The notes: generated by a model not told the origin, from the sequence alone. A stretch of 64,000 nt of DNA from an uncultured bacterium (GCA_905215645.1 CAJMQS010000003.1:1-64000), one strand, 5' to 3'; positions 18,230 to 25,637 are shown, counted from the stretch's first letter. Made by a program: numbers and translations.

Positions 18230-18705
18230 GCCTGCAGCAGCTTCAAAAATTTATTTTCTTTTTTCTCGGGCTGCTGCGGGACGATCAGCTTGAGCCGGTC
18301 CGTTGTAGCCAGGCCCAGCTTGGCGGATGCGCTCATGATCCGCTTGACGTACATCTCCTGGGCGGTCAATGCGGGATTGACTTTCGGGGTCCGATTGCCC
18401 TGGGAGCCAACCACCTCGATGACATTGCCCTGTTTCTGGATCTGAGCATGGAGGGCGATGTAGTTGGACCAGGCATCAGCATAGACGGCCAGGACGGAGA
18501 GGTCCAGGTTGTCCAGCAGATCTATCCGGGCGGCTTCGTCCACCACCCGGGTGAACTCCTTCCTGGCTTCCAGGTCCAGCCAATCGGGAGGGTCCAGCCC
18601 ATCCCGTGGAAGCTTGTGCTGGTTCTCGGCCAGCTCCCGGTCCAGCCTGGAGTCTTTAGAGATTTTTCCACGCATCATAGATGTGGATTTTCTGCATCTT
18701 CCCAT
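18226..18705 (-). CDS. terS: Terminase small subunit, P27 family
   Basis: 159 residues. The pattern LPRDGLDPPDWLDLEARKEF, then LLDNLDLSVLAVYADAWSNY and the conserved QGNRTPKVNPAL, fits the P27 family of small terminase subunits, which recognise the packaging site. A strong GAGGAGG precedes the ATG at 18705. The gene follows the HNH endonuclease gene and a short non-coding gap, the arrangement found in cos-type phages. Confidence 0.93.
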   Translation of the reverse strand: MGRCRKSTSMMRGKISKDSRLDRELAENQHKLPRDGLDPPDWLDLEARKEFTRVVDEAARIDLLDNLDLSVLAVYADAWSNYIALHAQIQKQGNVIEVVGSQGNRTPKVNPALTAQEMYVKRIMSASAKLGLATTDRLKLIVPQQPEKKENKFLKLLQA

Positions 18706-18814
18706 GGGCTCACCTCCTCAAAAAATGACTTGGAATTTCTGGCGTTTTTGCGGAAGAAAAGAGATCGCGCGGTCCTATCTTGGGCGGCCAAAACAATTTT
18801 TGCCCACCCCCGTG
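18706..18814. other. Intergenic gap between HNH and terS; candidate cos region
   Basis: About 109 bases without a gene separate the HNH and small terminase genes, in a module where almost every other pair overlaps. The gap contains a GC-only core (read leftward, GACCGCGCGATC at about 18755-18766) flanked by A/T-rich and G-rich runs. HNH endonucleases beside P27-type small subunits are required for cos cleavage in several HK97-like phages, so this is the natural place for a cohesive-end site. Position is the main argument. Confidence 0.4.
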
Positions 18815-19213
18815 TCACTCGAATTTGCGGAGAATCTCAAATAGCTTTGCCTGCATCTCCTGCTTATGCCCAGACCTGTACTGATCATGGACCATTTTGT
18901 GGATCTTGGCACTGAGCAAGATCAGATTGTCCAGATCGGCACACCCCTCGGGATCCTCGGCCAGCGGGATGATGTGGTGGACGATGGTGCCAGGGACAAT
19001 GCGATGGTTGACGCACCACTCATAGGCATCCATGCCGTGGAACCTGTCCTTGACCATGTCGTGCAGGGCTGTCCACTCTTTGGAGTGATAAAAGCCAGCC
19101 CGTGCTCGGTCCCGATGGTCCCGGTCGTACTCCTTATGCCGACGCTTGGCCAGAGGGCACCTCTCGCCCTGGTTGTGGATGCGGCCACAAATCGGACAGA
19201 TACGTTTGAGCAT
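18815..19213 (-). CDS. Phage HNH endonuclease
   Basis: 132 residues from the ATG at 19213, chosen because GGGAG lies eight bases upstream; a longer frame exists but lacks a good site. The N-terminus carries a zinc-knuckle CPICGRIHNQGERC. The HNH core reads VHHIIPLAEDPEGCADLDNL followed by KIHKMVHDQY. In HK97-type phages such proteins work with the terminase in cos cutting. It lies directly upstream of terS. Confidence 0.93.
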   Translation of the reverse strand: MLKRICPICGRIHNQGERCPLAKRRHKEYDRDHRDRARAGFYHSKEWTALHDMVKDRFHGMDAYEWCVNHRIVPGTIVHHIIPLAEDPEGCADLDNLILLSAKIHKMVHDQYRSGHKQEMQAKLFEILRKFE

Positions 19214-19355
19214 ACGATCATCTCCCGGGCAAAAGAAAAAGCCATGCACATGCATGACTCTGTCCTTTGTTGTTGATGATACCATCATAGCATGGATAAG
19301 CTGCCCCGAACGATGGATATTAGCGGAGAATTGCTCGAAAACTGCTAGAAATCTG

Positions 19356-19865
19356 CTAATCTTGGTGAAAGAAGACAATGCTGGTCTGGAACGGTACAGC
19401 CTTGGGCCCAAAGACCATGCGGGTCAGGCTCACCAGTCCGTCCTGGGCCTGGGCTCTGCAGGTGCTGTAGCTGACGTTGCAGGCCATGGCCACAGCATCC
19501 CAGGAGTGTCGCTTGCGGTAGCGGGCCTCCAAAATGTGGTGCTGGAGGCTGTTGAATGACTTGAGCGCCTCCATGCTGCTTTTAACCTTATGGAGTAGCG
19601 GCTCTATCTCTGCCAGCTCCTGCTCATAGCCTGCAATCCTGTCCCTCAGCTTTTCGTGGGCCGCAAAAGCCCGCTCCTCCACGCTCTGTTTCTCACCGCC
19701 TCCGCCGCCTGCAGATGACAGGACGGGAGATGCAGGAGCGGCATCCTGGGCCAGCAGGGCCTCACAGTAGTGGATCTCCTGCCTGGTCGCTTTGACATAT
19801 TGGCTAAACTCGTCGTATCTCTCCAGATACTCCTTGACTGCGTTGACGTAGTCATTGTGTTGCAT
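19356..19865 (-). CDS. ArpU/sigma-70-region-4-like late gene regulator
   Basis: 169 residues. Residues about 1-30 are helical (MQHNDYVNAVKEYLERYDE), the middle is a coiled coil, and the C-terminal part ILEARYRKRHSWDAVAMACN then VSYSTCRAQAQDGLVSLTR is a sigma-70 region 4-like helix-turn-helix. This matches the ArpU / DUF1492 / RinA-type family found just before packaging genes and known or proposed to activate late transcription. A 142-base non-coding stretch separates it from the HNH gene and would be the natural place for the late promoter. Confidence 0.8.
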   Translation of the reverse strand: MQHNDYVNAVKEYLERYDEFSQYVKATRQEIHYCEALLAQDAAPASPVLSSAGGGGGEKQSVEERAFAAHEKLRDRIAGYEQELAEIEPLLHKVKSSMEALKSFNSLQHHILEARYRKRHSWDAVAMACNVSYSTCRAQAQDGLVSLTRMVFGPKAVPFQTSIVFFHQD

Positions 19866-19896
19866 CTTATCTCCTCCTGTCTGCTTTAAAAGCGGT

Positions 19897-19931
19897 AGTC
19901 CTGGCAGGCAAGGCAGCAGCCTGTCAGGACT
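19897..19931. promoter_or_regulatory. Intergenic stem-loop between rusA and the late regulator
   Basis: Arms at 19897-19909 and 19919-19931 can form a 13-base-pair stem with one mismatch and a nine-base loop. No T-run follows directly in the leftward direction, so it is not a clear terminator. It may mark an RNA processing or attenuation site before the late regulator. Confidence 0.4.
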
Positions 19932-19934
19932 ATT

Positions 19935-20393
19935 TTAAGCCTCAGTGATAACAATATCTACGCCAGGACTGGACTGGTATCTCTTGATGGCATTGATGCC
20001 CACAACCCGGCTGTCGTCCTTGACGATGACCGTGTTGATGGCGTCCAGGATGCCTTTGACGTAGTTGTCCAAATCCGGCTTGCTGGTGGGTCTAATCTCC
20101 CCCTTGATGGCCATGGCCTGCTTTTTTTTGCTCCAGGACTTGGGGATGGATCTCCCAACGGTCAGCAGCATATAGCACGGCCCATCAATGGGGGCAAAGG
20201 CCTTGTCCATCTCGTAGATTCGCTGGGCCTCTGACCGCACCAGAGCCTTGTAGTTTTTACTTTTGTCCGGATCCCTGGCTGTGACGTGGCCACAGACCTG
20301 GCTAAACCTTGGGCGGCCTTGGGCTACGGGCTCGCCCATCACGATGATTTCTATTTTCCATTTTCCGGATTCTCGGCTGACGCTGACGCTCAT
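19935..20393 (-). CDS. rusA: RusA-family Holliday junction resolvase
   Basis: 152 residues. The start region (IEIIVMGEPVAQGRPRFSQV) and the acidic motif RPTSKPDLDNYVKGILDAIN with VKDDSRVVGINAIKRY are diagnostic of RusA endonucleases. The Asp residues in KPDLDN and KDD are the metal-binding set. Phage RusA resolves branched DNA before packaging. The start overlaps the stop of the upstream zinc-ribbon protein. Confidence 0.95.
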   Translation of the reverse strand: MSVSVSRESGKWKIEIIVMGEPVAQGRPRFSQVCGHVTARDPDKSKNYKALVRSEAQRIYEMDKAFAPIDGPCYMLLTVGRSIPKSWSKKKQAMAIKGEIRPTSKPDLDNYVKGILDAINTVIVKDDSRVVGINAIKRYQSSPGVDIVITEA

Positions 20394-20713
20394 TTCCCTC
20401 TCACCGCCCTTCTAAAAGCCTTCTCGGCGACATCGGTGCGCCGGTTGTAGCAGGCCCGCTCGTTGTTGCATTTTTTGACCAGCTGGCCAAACTCGTCTCT
20501 CATCCAGTGCCAGCTGGTGGCGGTTAGCAGCCTGCCACAGTAGGCACATCGTCCATAGTAGAGGTCCTCTGCTCTGACGCTGACGGGAGTCCGGCCCCTG
20601 GTGGTCCTCATGGCGGGCTGGCCGTGGCTGATGATCTGCTCGTAAGTAAAGGTGTCGATCATCTGCCGGTCAAATCTGGACCGCTTAAATCTCACAAATC
20701 GCTTGCGTCCCAT
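20390..20713 (-). CDS. Small four-cysteine zinc-ribbon phage protein
   Basis: 107 residues from the ATG at 20713, which has GGAGG seven bases upstream; a longer frame lacks such a site. A CAYCGRLLTA motif and KKCNNERACYNRR provide four Cys suited to zinc binding, and the N-terminus is strongly basic (MGRKRFVRFKRSRFDRQ). Probably a nucleic-acid-binding protein; I do not recognise the family. Confidence 0.75.
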   Translation of the reverse strand: MGRKRFVRFKRSRFDRQMIDTFTYEQIISHGQPAMRTTRGRTPVSVRAEDLYYGRCAYCGRLLTATSWHWMRDEFGQLVKKCNNERACYNRRTDVAEKAFRRAVRGK

Positions 20714-20715
20714 CG

Positions 20716-20817
20716 TCAGTCCTCCCACCGTTTGCTCAGGGCCAGAGCGCACAGCAGGGCAGCCGCAAAGGATGCCCCGGCCATCGCCCCCAGAAAAAAG
20801 ATGCCTGCAGTCTCCAT
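20716..20817 (-). CDS. Very small membrane protein
   Basis: 33 residues starting METAGIFFLGAMAGASFAAA, essentially one transmembrane helix ending in SKRWED. AGGAG lies about ten bases upstream, and the gene fits exactly between its neighbours. Short single-helix proteins like this (DUF3789-like) are frequent in Firmicute phages; their role is unknown. Confidence 0.6.
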   Translation of the reverse strand: METAGIFFLGAMAGASFAAALLCALALSKRWED

Positions 20818-20830
20818 CTCTATCACTCTC

Positions 20831-21046
20831 CTATCTGTAGATCCGTCCGGTCCGGACGTTGCGCAGGACGATGCGCCCCACAACCTCAAAACCTGCCAGT
20901 TTAAATGCCGACTTGGCAATGGCCAGGGAGCGCTCCATGCGCTCTGTGTCCTCTGCCTTGAGTGGGTCCGGTTCTGGTTTTTCCATTTCCTCAATCACCC
21001 GCCCGGGTGTCGGATCGGCATAGTGCTCATCGTTTCGCATGACCAT
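20831..21046 (-). CDS. Hypothetical phage protein
   Basis: 71 residues beginning MVMRNDEHYADPTPGR. The ATG at 21046 has AGGAGG six bases upstream and lies inside the end of the preceding gene. The second half (ERSLAIAKSAFKLAGFEVVG) is helical then basic, ending in RNVRTGRIYR. No known domain recognised. Confidence 0.7.
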   Translation of the reverse strand: MVMRNDEHYADPTPGRVIEEMEKPEPDPLKAEDTERMERSLAIAKSAFKLAGFEVVGRIVLRNVRTGRIYR

Positions 21047-21377
21047 TGGCGGCCTCCTTCTTTCCTCTGGCTTCTTTGATCCGCTTCGCCCATCTTTCCA
21101 GCTTATCCCAGTTCCTGACGCTGTAACCACCGACAAGGCCCAGAACATAAGCCACAATCAGCACATCATTGACTTCTTCCAGAAGATTTTTCACGGCATC
21201 CTCACAGCTGACTGGTGTCGGGTTCTCGCTGAATCCTTGGGCTCTGATACACTTCAGGGCTGCCTGGGTGAGCTCGGCCCCCTCTTCGGCCAGCTGGGCA
21301 TACAGATCCTGCGGCGGGAGGTCCATCACTTCCGCCAGGCTGTCATAAAAAGCATCGTCACTCATGTCTTGTTCCAT
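21027..21377 (-). CDS. MazG-like NTP pyrophosphohydrolase
   Basis: 116 residues from the ATG at 21377 (AGGAGG six bases upstream). The motif LAEEGAELTQAALKCIRAQG followed by LLEEVNDVLIVAYVLG gives the EExxE...ExxD pattern of all-alpha NTP pyrophosphatases (MazG/dUTPase-like). Phage versions are thought to clean up non-canonical nucleotides or influence the stringent response. The 5' end overlaps a small zinc-binding gene and the 3' end the next small gene. Confidence 0.75.
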   Translation of the reverse strand: MEQDMSDDAFYDSLAEVMDLPPQDLYAQLAEEGAELTQAALKCIRAQGFSENPTPVSCEDAVKNLLEEVNDVLIVAYVLGLVGGYSVRNWDKLERWAKRIKEARGKKEAANGHAKR

Positions 21378-21558
21378 TGGTTTCCTCCTTCTTTTCACGC
21401 CCGGGACATACGGCCAGATCCAGGATCTTGTCTCCGCACGCCTTGCAGGTCATAAATGGCCATAGTCTCGGGTAGGGCTGGTACTCCTGGGGACTCAAAA
21501 ACCGGCACCCGGAGCACCTGATCACCCGTCTCTTGTCATCGTGCTCTTTTGTTTGCAT
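21358..21558 (-). CDS. Small zinc-finger protein
   Basis: 66 residues starting MQTKEHDDKRRVIRCSGCRF, with two CxxC pairs (CSGC and CKACGDKILDLAVC). GAGGAG lies eight bases before the start. It resembles rubredoxin-like or zinc-ribbon small phage proteins of unknown function. It overlaps both neighbouring genes. Confidence 0.7.
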   Translation of the reverse strand: MQTKEHDDKRRVIRCSGCRFLSPQEYQPYPRLWPFMTCKACGDKILDLAVCPGREKKEETNGTRHE

Positions 21559-21802
21559 GTTTTGCTCTCCTCTTGGCCACGATGCCGATGTCCACCAGGA
21601 CGGAGTGGAGATCCAGCTGCACCTGCCTCTGGAGCTTGGCCAGGGCGTTAAACACCTGGTCGATATGCTCCATGTCGGTGTCGTCGTCCTGATCCGGCTG
21701 GATCTCGGCCGCCGCCCTGATGATCTGGTCGGCTGCGCTCATGTAATGCTTGGCCATGTGTCGGTAGGACCATGCCAGCTTGCTGGCCTCAGCCTTGTCC
21801 AT
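21536..21802 (-). CDS. Hypothetical helical phage protein
   Basis: 88 residues. Mostly helical (ASKLAWSYRHMAKHYMSAAD), an acidic middle (QPDQDDDTDMEHIDQVF) and a very basic end (VAKRRAKHANKRAR). A GGGGAAAAACC-type site precedes the ATG. No family recognised. Confidence 0.65.
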   Translation of the reverse strand: MDKAEASKLAWSYRHMAKHYMSAADQIIRAAAEIQPDQDDDTDMEHIDQVFNALAKLQRQVQLDLHSVLVDIGIVAKRRAKHANKRAR

Positions 21803-21838
21803 GGTTTTTCCCCCTTTCTCAGTAAAAATTAGCCCCCG

Positions 21839-22171
21839 CTAAAAAAGTGCCATATCAGTGTCAGCTCTTAGGACTATTTTGCTGATTCTTTCTTTATCCC
21901 ATTTCTTGTACCGGAGGTAGTGCTTTCCACTTTTTACCATGTATGTTTTAGGTACTAAAGGCGGAATGCCCCAGTAAATTTCTTGTGGGATCCGGGCGTT
22001 TTCTTCCGCTGCTTGACTGATTAACTGGTTTTTAAAGTAAATGATGTGGTTTCTGACAAGATTCATGTTGCATCCGTCCTCCCAAAAGGGATCACTGCAT
22101 CCATGCTCGGCTATCTCATCCCACAGCTTGTACTCATTCTGGATTGCTTTTACCAGCGCTCGTAGTTTCAT
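21839..22171 (-). CDS. Hypothetical phage protein in an AT-richer segment
   Basis: 110 residues beginning MKLRALVKAIQNEYKLWDEI; the ATG at 22171 has AGGAGG six bases upstream. It contains DPFWEDGCNMNLVRNHIIYF, a pattern seen in small phage proteins of unknown role. The gene is clearly richer in A and T than its neighbours, suggesting separate acquisition. Confidence 0.72.
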   Translation of the reverse strand: MKLRALVKAIQNEYKLWDEIAEHGCSDPFWEDGCNMNLVRNHIIYFKNQLISQAAEENARIPQEIYWGIPPLVPKTYMVKSGKHYLRYKKWDKERISKIVLRADTDMALF

Positions 22172-22343
22172 TTTCCGCCTCCTCCTTGTGTTTGCAGGTC
22201 GGACCACAAAAGTAGAGATTGTGGCCATGCCGGACCATGATGTAGGGATACCGTCCTGTCGGTGGTATCCGAAAGATCTTGCCGCACCGGCAGCACACCC
22301 GCTGTCGGTGATAGAAGCCGTTGAGCCCCTCATGCATGACCAT
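22134..22343 (-). CDS. Small zinc-ribbon protein
   Basis: 69 residues from the ATG at 22343 (GAGGAGG eight bases upstream); an ATG six codons earlier is also possible. CCRCGKIFRI and YFCGPTCKHK supply two Cys pairs for zinc. It overlaps both neighbours. Unknown function. Confidence 0.65.
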   Translation of the reverse strand: MVMHEGLNGFYHRQRVCCRCGKIFRIPPTGRYPYIMVRHGHNLYFCGPTCKHKEEAENETTSAGKSNPE

Positions 22344-22605
22344 CGCCGTCGCCTCCTCCATGCTGATGGTGCCACATAGGGACCACGTTGTCCTTGGGCT
22401 TACGCTGGCCCCATTTGTTAATCTCTGGGGACTGCTTCGGTTGCTCAGACTGCTGCAGCTTTAGCCATCCTTCTAGGATATGGTCGTAGGTTATCTCTTT
22501 GTGGCTCCGATACCGGTTGACCAGGCTCCGCCCCTGGTCAATGCCCCAGATAATGAGATCCAGGGCCAGGGCAAAAAGCACCAGGTTAAAAAGGATTGTC
22601 GTCAT
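22330..22605 (-). CDS. Small membrane-anchored phage protein
   Basis: 91 residues. The N-terminal MTTILFNLVLFALALDLIIW is a transmembrane helix; the rest is polar, ending in a His/Gly-rich tail (WHHQHGGGDGDGHA). The start overlaps the stop of a 48-residue gene. Not recognised. Confidence 0.65.
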   Translation of the reverse strand: MTTILFNLVLFALALDLIIWGIDQGRSLVNRYRSHKEITYDHILEGWLKLQQSEQPKQSPEINKWGQRKPKDNVVPMWHHQHGGGDGDGHA

Positions 22606-22748
22606 TTGGCCGCCTCCTCCCGGATGATCCGTCTGATGTGGATCCGATAGATGCCGTCTCCGCCGTTAGGCGCATACAGCCGCATGTAGTTGCGCAGCGG
22701 CTCATGCCACCCGTGGATCAGCTCGATGTCCCGCATCATCATTCTCAT
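22602..22748 (-). CDS. Short phage protein (48 residues)
   Basis: 48 residues, MRMMMRDIELIHGWHEPLRN at the start and RIHIRRIIREEAAK at the end. Its stop overlaps the next start by four bases (ATGA), the coupling used throughout this operon. The upstream ribosome site is weak, and the 5' part lies inside another small frame. The amphipathic, well-ordered composition argues that it is real. Confidence 0.55.
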   Translation of the reverse strand: MRMMMRDIELIHGWHEPLRNYMRLYAPNGGDGIYRIHIRRIIREEAAK

Positions 22749-22878
22749 GCCCCACAGCAGTTTCCGACGTTTTTACGTTTTTAGTGCGGAGGCAGGTCGT
22801 TTTTGGTGCGAACGTCAGGTCTGTCACTGTTAACTCCACGCTTGGGTCAATCTCTCTGATCATATCGTCGGCTCTCAT
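22702..22878 (-). CDS. Short phage protein (58 residues), overlapping the next gene
   Basis: 58 residues starting MRADDMIREIDPSVELTVTD. It has an excellent GGAGGG seven bases before its ATG, and that ATG overlaps the stop of the upstream 84-residue gene. Its last 15 codons overlap the following 48-residue gene in another frame. The two frames may be one gene joined by a frameshift, or two coupled genes. Confidence 0.55.
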   Translation of the reverse strand: MRADDMIREIDPSVELTVTDLTFAPKTTCLRTKNVKTSETAVGHENDDAGHRADPRVA

Positions 22879-23129
22879 AAAATCGCCCTCCTCAACTTGT
22901 AGCTCCGTGGATACAGCAGCGCCTCTTTTGAGGTCTTGCCCATCCCCTCAAACCGGTTGAGGCAGTCGGCCAGGTCTTGAGCATCCCGCTCCGTGGCCAT
23001 CCAGTCCTCACAGACAACTGGCACCCCGTTGTCCCCGTTTTTGAGGACGATGTAGTCCCCGTTGATGTTTGCCACCACCCACGGATTGAGGGGGATAAAT
23101 ACCGCCCCGACATTTTTAAACCTCGTCAT
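22875..23129 (-). CDS. Hypothetical phage protein
   Basis: 84 residues beginning MTRFKNVGAVFIPLNPWVVA. Beta-rich N-terminal half with NINGDYIVLKNGDNGVPVV, then a helix with DAQDLADCLNRFEGM. It overlaps the helicase loader stop and the next small gene. Not recognised. Confidence 0.7.
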   Translation of the reverse strand: MTRFKNVGAVFIPLNPWVVANINGDYIVLKNGDNGVPVVCEDWMATERDAQDLADCLNRFEGMGKTSKEALLYPRSYKLRRAIL

Positions 23130-23941
23130 GATTGCTTGCCTCCAATCCTCTGGTTTTTTCCAGCCACGTACAGCCCGTATGGCTCGATCATTTGGTAGAT
23201 CCGGCTGCCCAGGGCCATATCGATCTGGGAGATGTCCTTGATGCTGTACTCCCCGGAAAAAATCGTGGTCTTGTGGTTGAGGTATCGGGCATTGATTAGA
23301 TCAAAGACGACTCTCAGCTCCTCCCGGTCGATGTCCACCAGGTGGCCATCCTGTACCCGGCCGGACAGTTTAAAGAGATCGTCGACGTACAGGTTGTCGG
23401 CGTTTTTCCAGAGGTCCATAGCGACGTCGTAGTCCTGGCTATAGCTCCTGGCCGCCTTGATTAAGTCCGGCATCTCAGACCGGTACGAAAAGTAGTGATG
23501 CGGCTCACTAAAGTGCTGGGTCAGCGCCAGACAGACTGCGATGCAGATGTGGGTCTTGCCCATCCCGCTGGCTCCAAAGACCCCGAAGCCAGGGCCTCCC
23601 TTGGCGTGCTCATTGAGATACCGGAGCGCCAGGTTGGCCATCTTTGCCGCCTCCGGGCTCCGGTCCCGGTCAAAGCTCCGGAGGTTGTACCGCTTGTAGT
23701 CCTCCGGATTGACGCCGGTCGCTCTCAGCATCCGGGCCACCTTTCGTCGGGCCCAGCACTTGGGGCAGTGGGTCATGCACCGGTGGCCATCCTCGGCAAC
23801 CTCAATCCATCCGGTGCTGCCACAGGTTGAGCACTGGATGCCGTCCTCCGGCTGGGGCATCGGGATGATGTTGCTCCGGCCCGCTGCCTTCTTCTGGATG
23901 CGGTCCATCATTTCGTGGTAGTCGCTCTTTACTTGTTCCAT
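23126..23941 (-). CDS. DnaC-like helicase loader ATPase
   Basis: 271 residues. The N-terminal part has a four-Cys zinc site (CSTCGSTGW and CPKCWARRK). The AAA+ part shows Walker A in GVFGASGMGKTHICIAVC (about residues 117-134), Walker B in NLYVDDLFKL and a sensor region after TTIFSGEYSI. This is the DnaC/DnaI-type loader that places the host replicative helicase at the phage origin. It follows the replisome organizer gene, the standard partner. Confidence 0.92.
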   Translation of the reverse strand: MEQVKSDYHEMMDRIQKKAAGRSNIIPMPQPEDGIQCSTCGSTGWIEVAEDGHRCMTHCPKCWARRKVARMLRATGVNPEDYKRYNLRSFDRDRSPEAAKMANLALRYLNEHAKGGPGFGVFGASGMGKTHICIAVCLALTQHFSEPHHYFSYRSEMPDLIKAARSYSQDYDVAMDLWKNADNLYVDDLFKLSGRVQDGHLVDIDREELRVVFDLINARYLNHKTTIFSGEYSIKDISQIDMALGSRIYQMIEPYGLYVAGKNQRIGGKQS

Positions 23942-23956
23942 AATCAGCCTCCTGCC

Positions 23957-24205
23957 TTAATCGTTCTTTACTTGGTCTGCTACATCATGTAGATGGTAGA
24001 TTCCAATCTGTCCATTACTTAGCAAACATTTGAGCACATTCGGGTAGCAAATCCCGCCTTTCCCTTCGGCATTGATCATGCCTTTGTTGGTTTCGTAGTC
24101 AAGGATTACCTTGGCTCCAACATGGTCAACCCTTTCATGCTCTCGACATTCGGATGCGCTTTTAAAAATCTGGTGGCAAAAGCTGCATGCATATAATGTT
24201 TCCAT
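23957..24205 (-). CDS. Small C2H2-like zinc-finger protein
   Basis: 82 residues. The start METLYACSFCHQIFKSASEC then REHERVDH gives a C-x2-C-x12-H-x4-H spacing typical of a C2H2 finger. The remainder is not recognised. It lies between the replisome organizer and the helicase loader, and its DNA is AT-richer than its neighbours. Confidence 0.7.
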   Translation of the reverse strand: METLYACSFCHQIFKSASECREHERVDHVGAKVILDYETNKGMINAEGKGGICYPNVLKCLLSNGQIGIYHLHDVADQVKND

Positions 24206-24218
24206 ATCTTCACCCTCC

Positions 24219-25106
24219 TCAAAAAGGTATCTCGTTGGCCTGATCGATGGTCTCCTGGCTCTGGGTCGATGGGCCGCTGCGCTTTTTAGTGCCCGGTCGG
24301 CTCTTGTACCCTTCGACCTTCCATCTCTCCAGGATCTTTTCCGTGTATCTCAATCCACGTCCCCCGCCTTTGATGGTCTCCTTGAGTGCCTCAATGGTCC
24401 ACTCATCGCTGTACTCATCAGCCAGGTCCAGGAGACAGCTTAGTTCGTACTCTGACGGAGTCGGACGGATGTTGTGGGTGTAAAAGTCAGAGACCGCACG
24501 GTGACCGTCTTTGACTTTTCGTTGTTTTGGGCTGCTGCAGCTGCTGCTATATATATCTTTTTCTAATTCTTTTTCTTCTTCTAATTCTAGGGGCGTTACG
24601 TAACGTCTCCGTAACGTTACGTTTTCCTGTTCTCCGTTTAAAAAGTGGTTATTTTCGTCGTTTCCGTTACGTAACGTCTCCGTAACGTTACGTTTTTCAC
24701 AAGTTGGTTCCAAAAGTGGTTTTTTCTGTCTATCCCTCCATCTCTGCTGCCGTTCTTTATTCCGCTCTTTGGCTTTGGCGATAGCCTCAGCCTCTGATTG
24801 GTATTTCGTCCAGTTTGGCAAGGCGTAGGCCCCTTCGATTTGCTCCATCATGCCAAAGTCCATAAATGTTTTGAGGGCCAAACGGACTGTAGCGACATTT
24901 TCCAGGAAAATGTTGGCCAACATCTCCTCGTTGTAAGGGATTTTCTTGGTCAACAGGAAAACGCCATCATTATCAGTCTTACCGGCAAAGCAGAGGAGCT
25001 CTACCCATATGAGCAGGATTGACCGTCCCTCTGGCATGTTTTTGATGAGCTTGATTTTCTCGTCTTCAAACATCCCGGTACTCAGTTTGATCCATGGCCG
25101 TCCCAT
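24219..25106 (-). CDS. Phage replisome organizer (DnaD-like)
   Basis: 295 residues. The N-terminal 110 residues (RPWIKLSTGMFEDEKIKLIK, ILLIWVELLCFAGKTDNDG) form the phage replisome-organizer winged-helix domain. The middle is a basic linker (NKERQQRWRDRQKK) and then a low-complexity segment that contains the DNA repeats described separately. The C-terminal part (VSDFYTHNIRPTPSEYELSC, EALKETIKGGGRGLRYTEKI) is DnaD-like. Such proteins bind the origin, often lying inside their own gene, and recruit the helicase loader. Confidence 0.92.
   Translation of the reverse strand: MGRPWIKLSTGMFEDEKIKLIKNMPEGRSILLIWVELLCFAGKTDNDGVFLLTKKIPYNEEMLANIFLENVATVRLALKTFMDFGMMEQIEGAYALPNWTKYQSEAEAIAKAKERNKERQQRWRDRQKKPLLEPTCEKRNVTETLRNGNDENNHFLNGEQENVTLRRRYVTPLELEEEKELEKDIYSSSCSSPKQRKVKDGHRAVSDFYTHNIRPTPSEYELSCLLDLADEYSDEWTIEALKETIKGGGRGLRYTEKILERWKVEGYKSRPGTKKRSGPSTQSQETIDQANEIPF
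24540..24725. other. Candidate phage replication origin (iterons plus AT-rich block)
   Basis: Two identical 32-base copies lie at 24594-24625 and 24665-24696, 71 bases apart. Each holds two perfect 12-base palindromes, CGTTACGTAACG and CGTAACGTTACG, separated by TCTC. A second match, AAAAGTGGTT at 24641 and 24712, has the same 71-base spacing. On the left is an AT-rich, pyrimidine-rich block (24545-24590). All lie in the linker-coding part of the replisome organizer gene, where phages of this type commonly place their origin. Confidence 0.65.
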
Positions 25107-25145
25107 ATCATCACCACCTTAGTGCGGAGGGAAGCCCCTCCGCAT

Positions 25146-25637
25146 TTACTTGCCATCGTCAAAAAGCGTCGCCTGGGCCCGGTTGCCCTGGACGTATTCC
25201 TCGGCCTCAAAGAGCAGCGTCTCTACCCGCTTCCGGTCGGCATCGTCCCGCATGTCCATCATGGGGATCGGCGGCAGGGCGATGGTGGCGTAGCCTTTGA
25301 GCCCAGGGCAGTAGAGTCTGCCGGTCATCTTGAGCACCTTGCCGCTTTTGGTGGACTCACTGACAGAGACAGAGGTGATAAAGAGACGGCGGACGGTGTC
25401 CTCCACCTTTAACTCCGTCACCTTATCCAGCGTGATCATCGCATGTTTTAAAAACACGGTCCGCATGGCCGCCATGGCCGTGTAAAATTCCGGCCGGGGC
25501 AGTTCGCTGGATGCCAGGCGGAGGGTGGAGCTCACCCCCTCACCCGTCTCCCGGTAGTCGATAATGACTCTCTCAGTCCCCACGGGGCTGTCTATCTTAA
25601 AAATCTCGATGACTTTTTTGCTCTTGGACATGATCAT
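25146..25637 (-). CDS. Hypothetical phage protein next to recT
   Basis: 163 residues beginning MIMSKSKKVIEIFKIDSPVG. A GGGGG run lies just upstream. Beta-rich, with RLFITSVSVSESTKSGKVLK and a C-terminal helix. It overlaps the recT stop, so it belongs to the recombination block and may act with RecT. I do not recognise the family. Confidence 0.75.
   Translation of the reverse strand: MIMSKSKKVIEIFKIDSPVGTERVIIDYRETGEGVSSTLRLASSELPRPEFYTAMAAMRTVFLKHAMITLDKVTELKVEDTVRRLFITSVSVSESTKSGKVLKMTGRLYCPGLKGYATIALPPIPMMDMRDDADRKRVETLLFEAEEYVQGNRAQATLFDDGK

Noticed and set aside
20716..20994. Longer 92-residue version of the small membrane protein
   Set aside because: The extra N-terminal part is the alternative frame of the neighbouring gene; the internal ATG at 20817 has the ribosome site.
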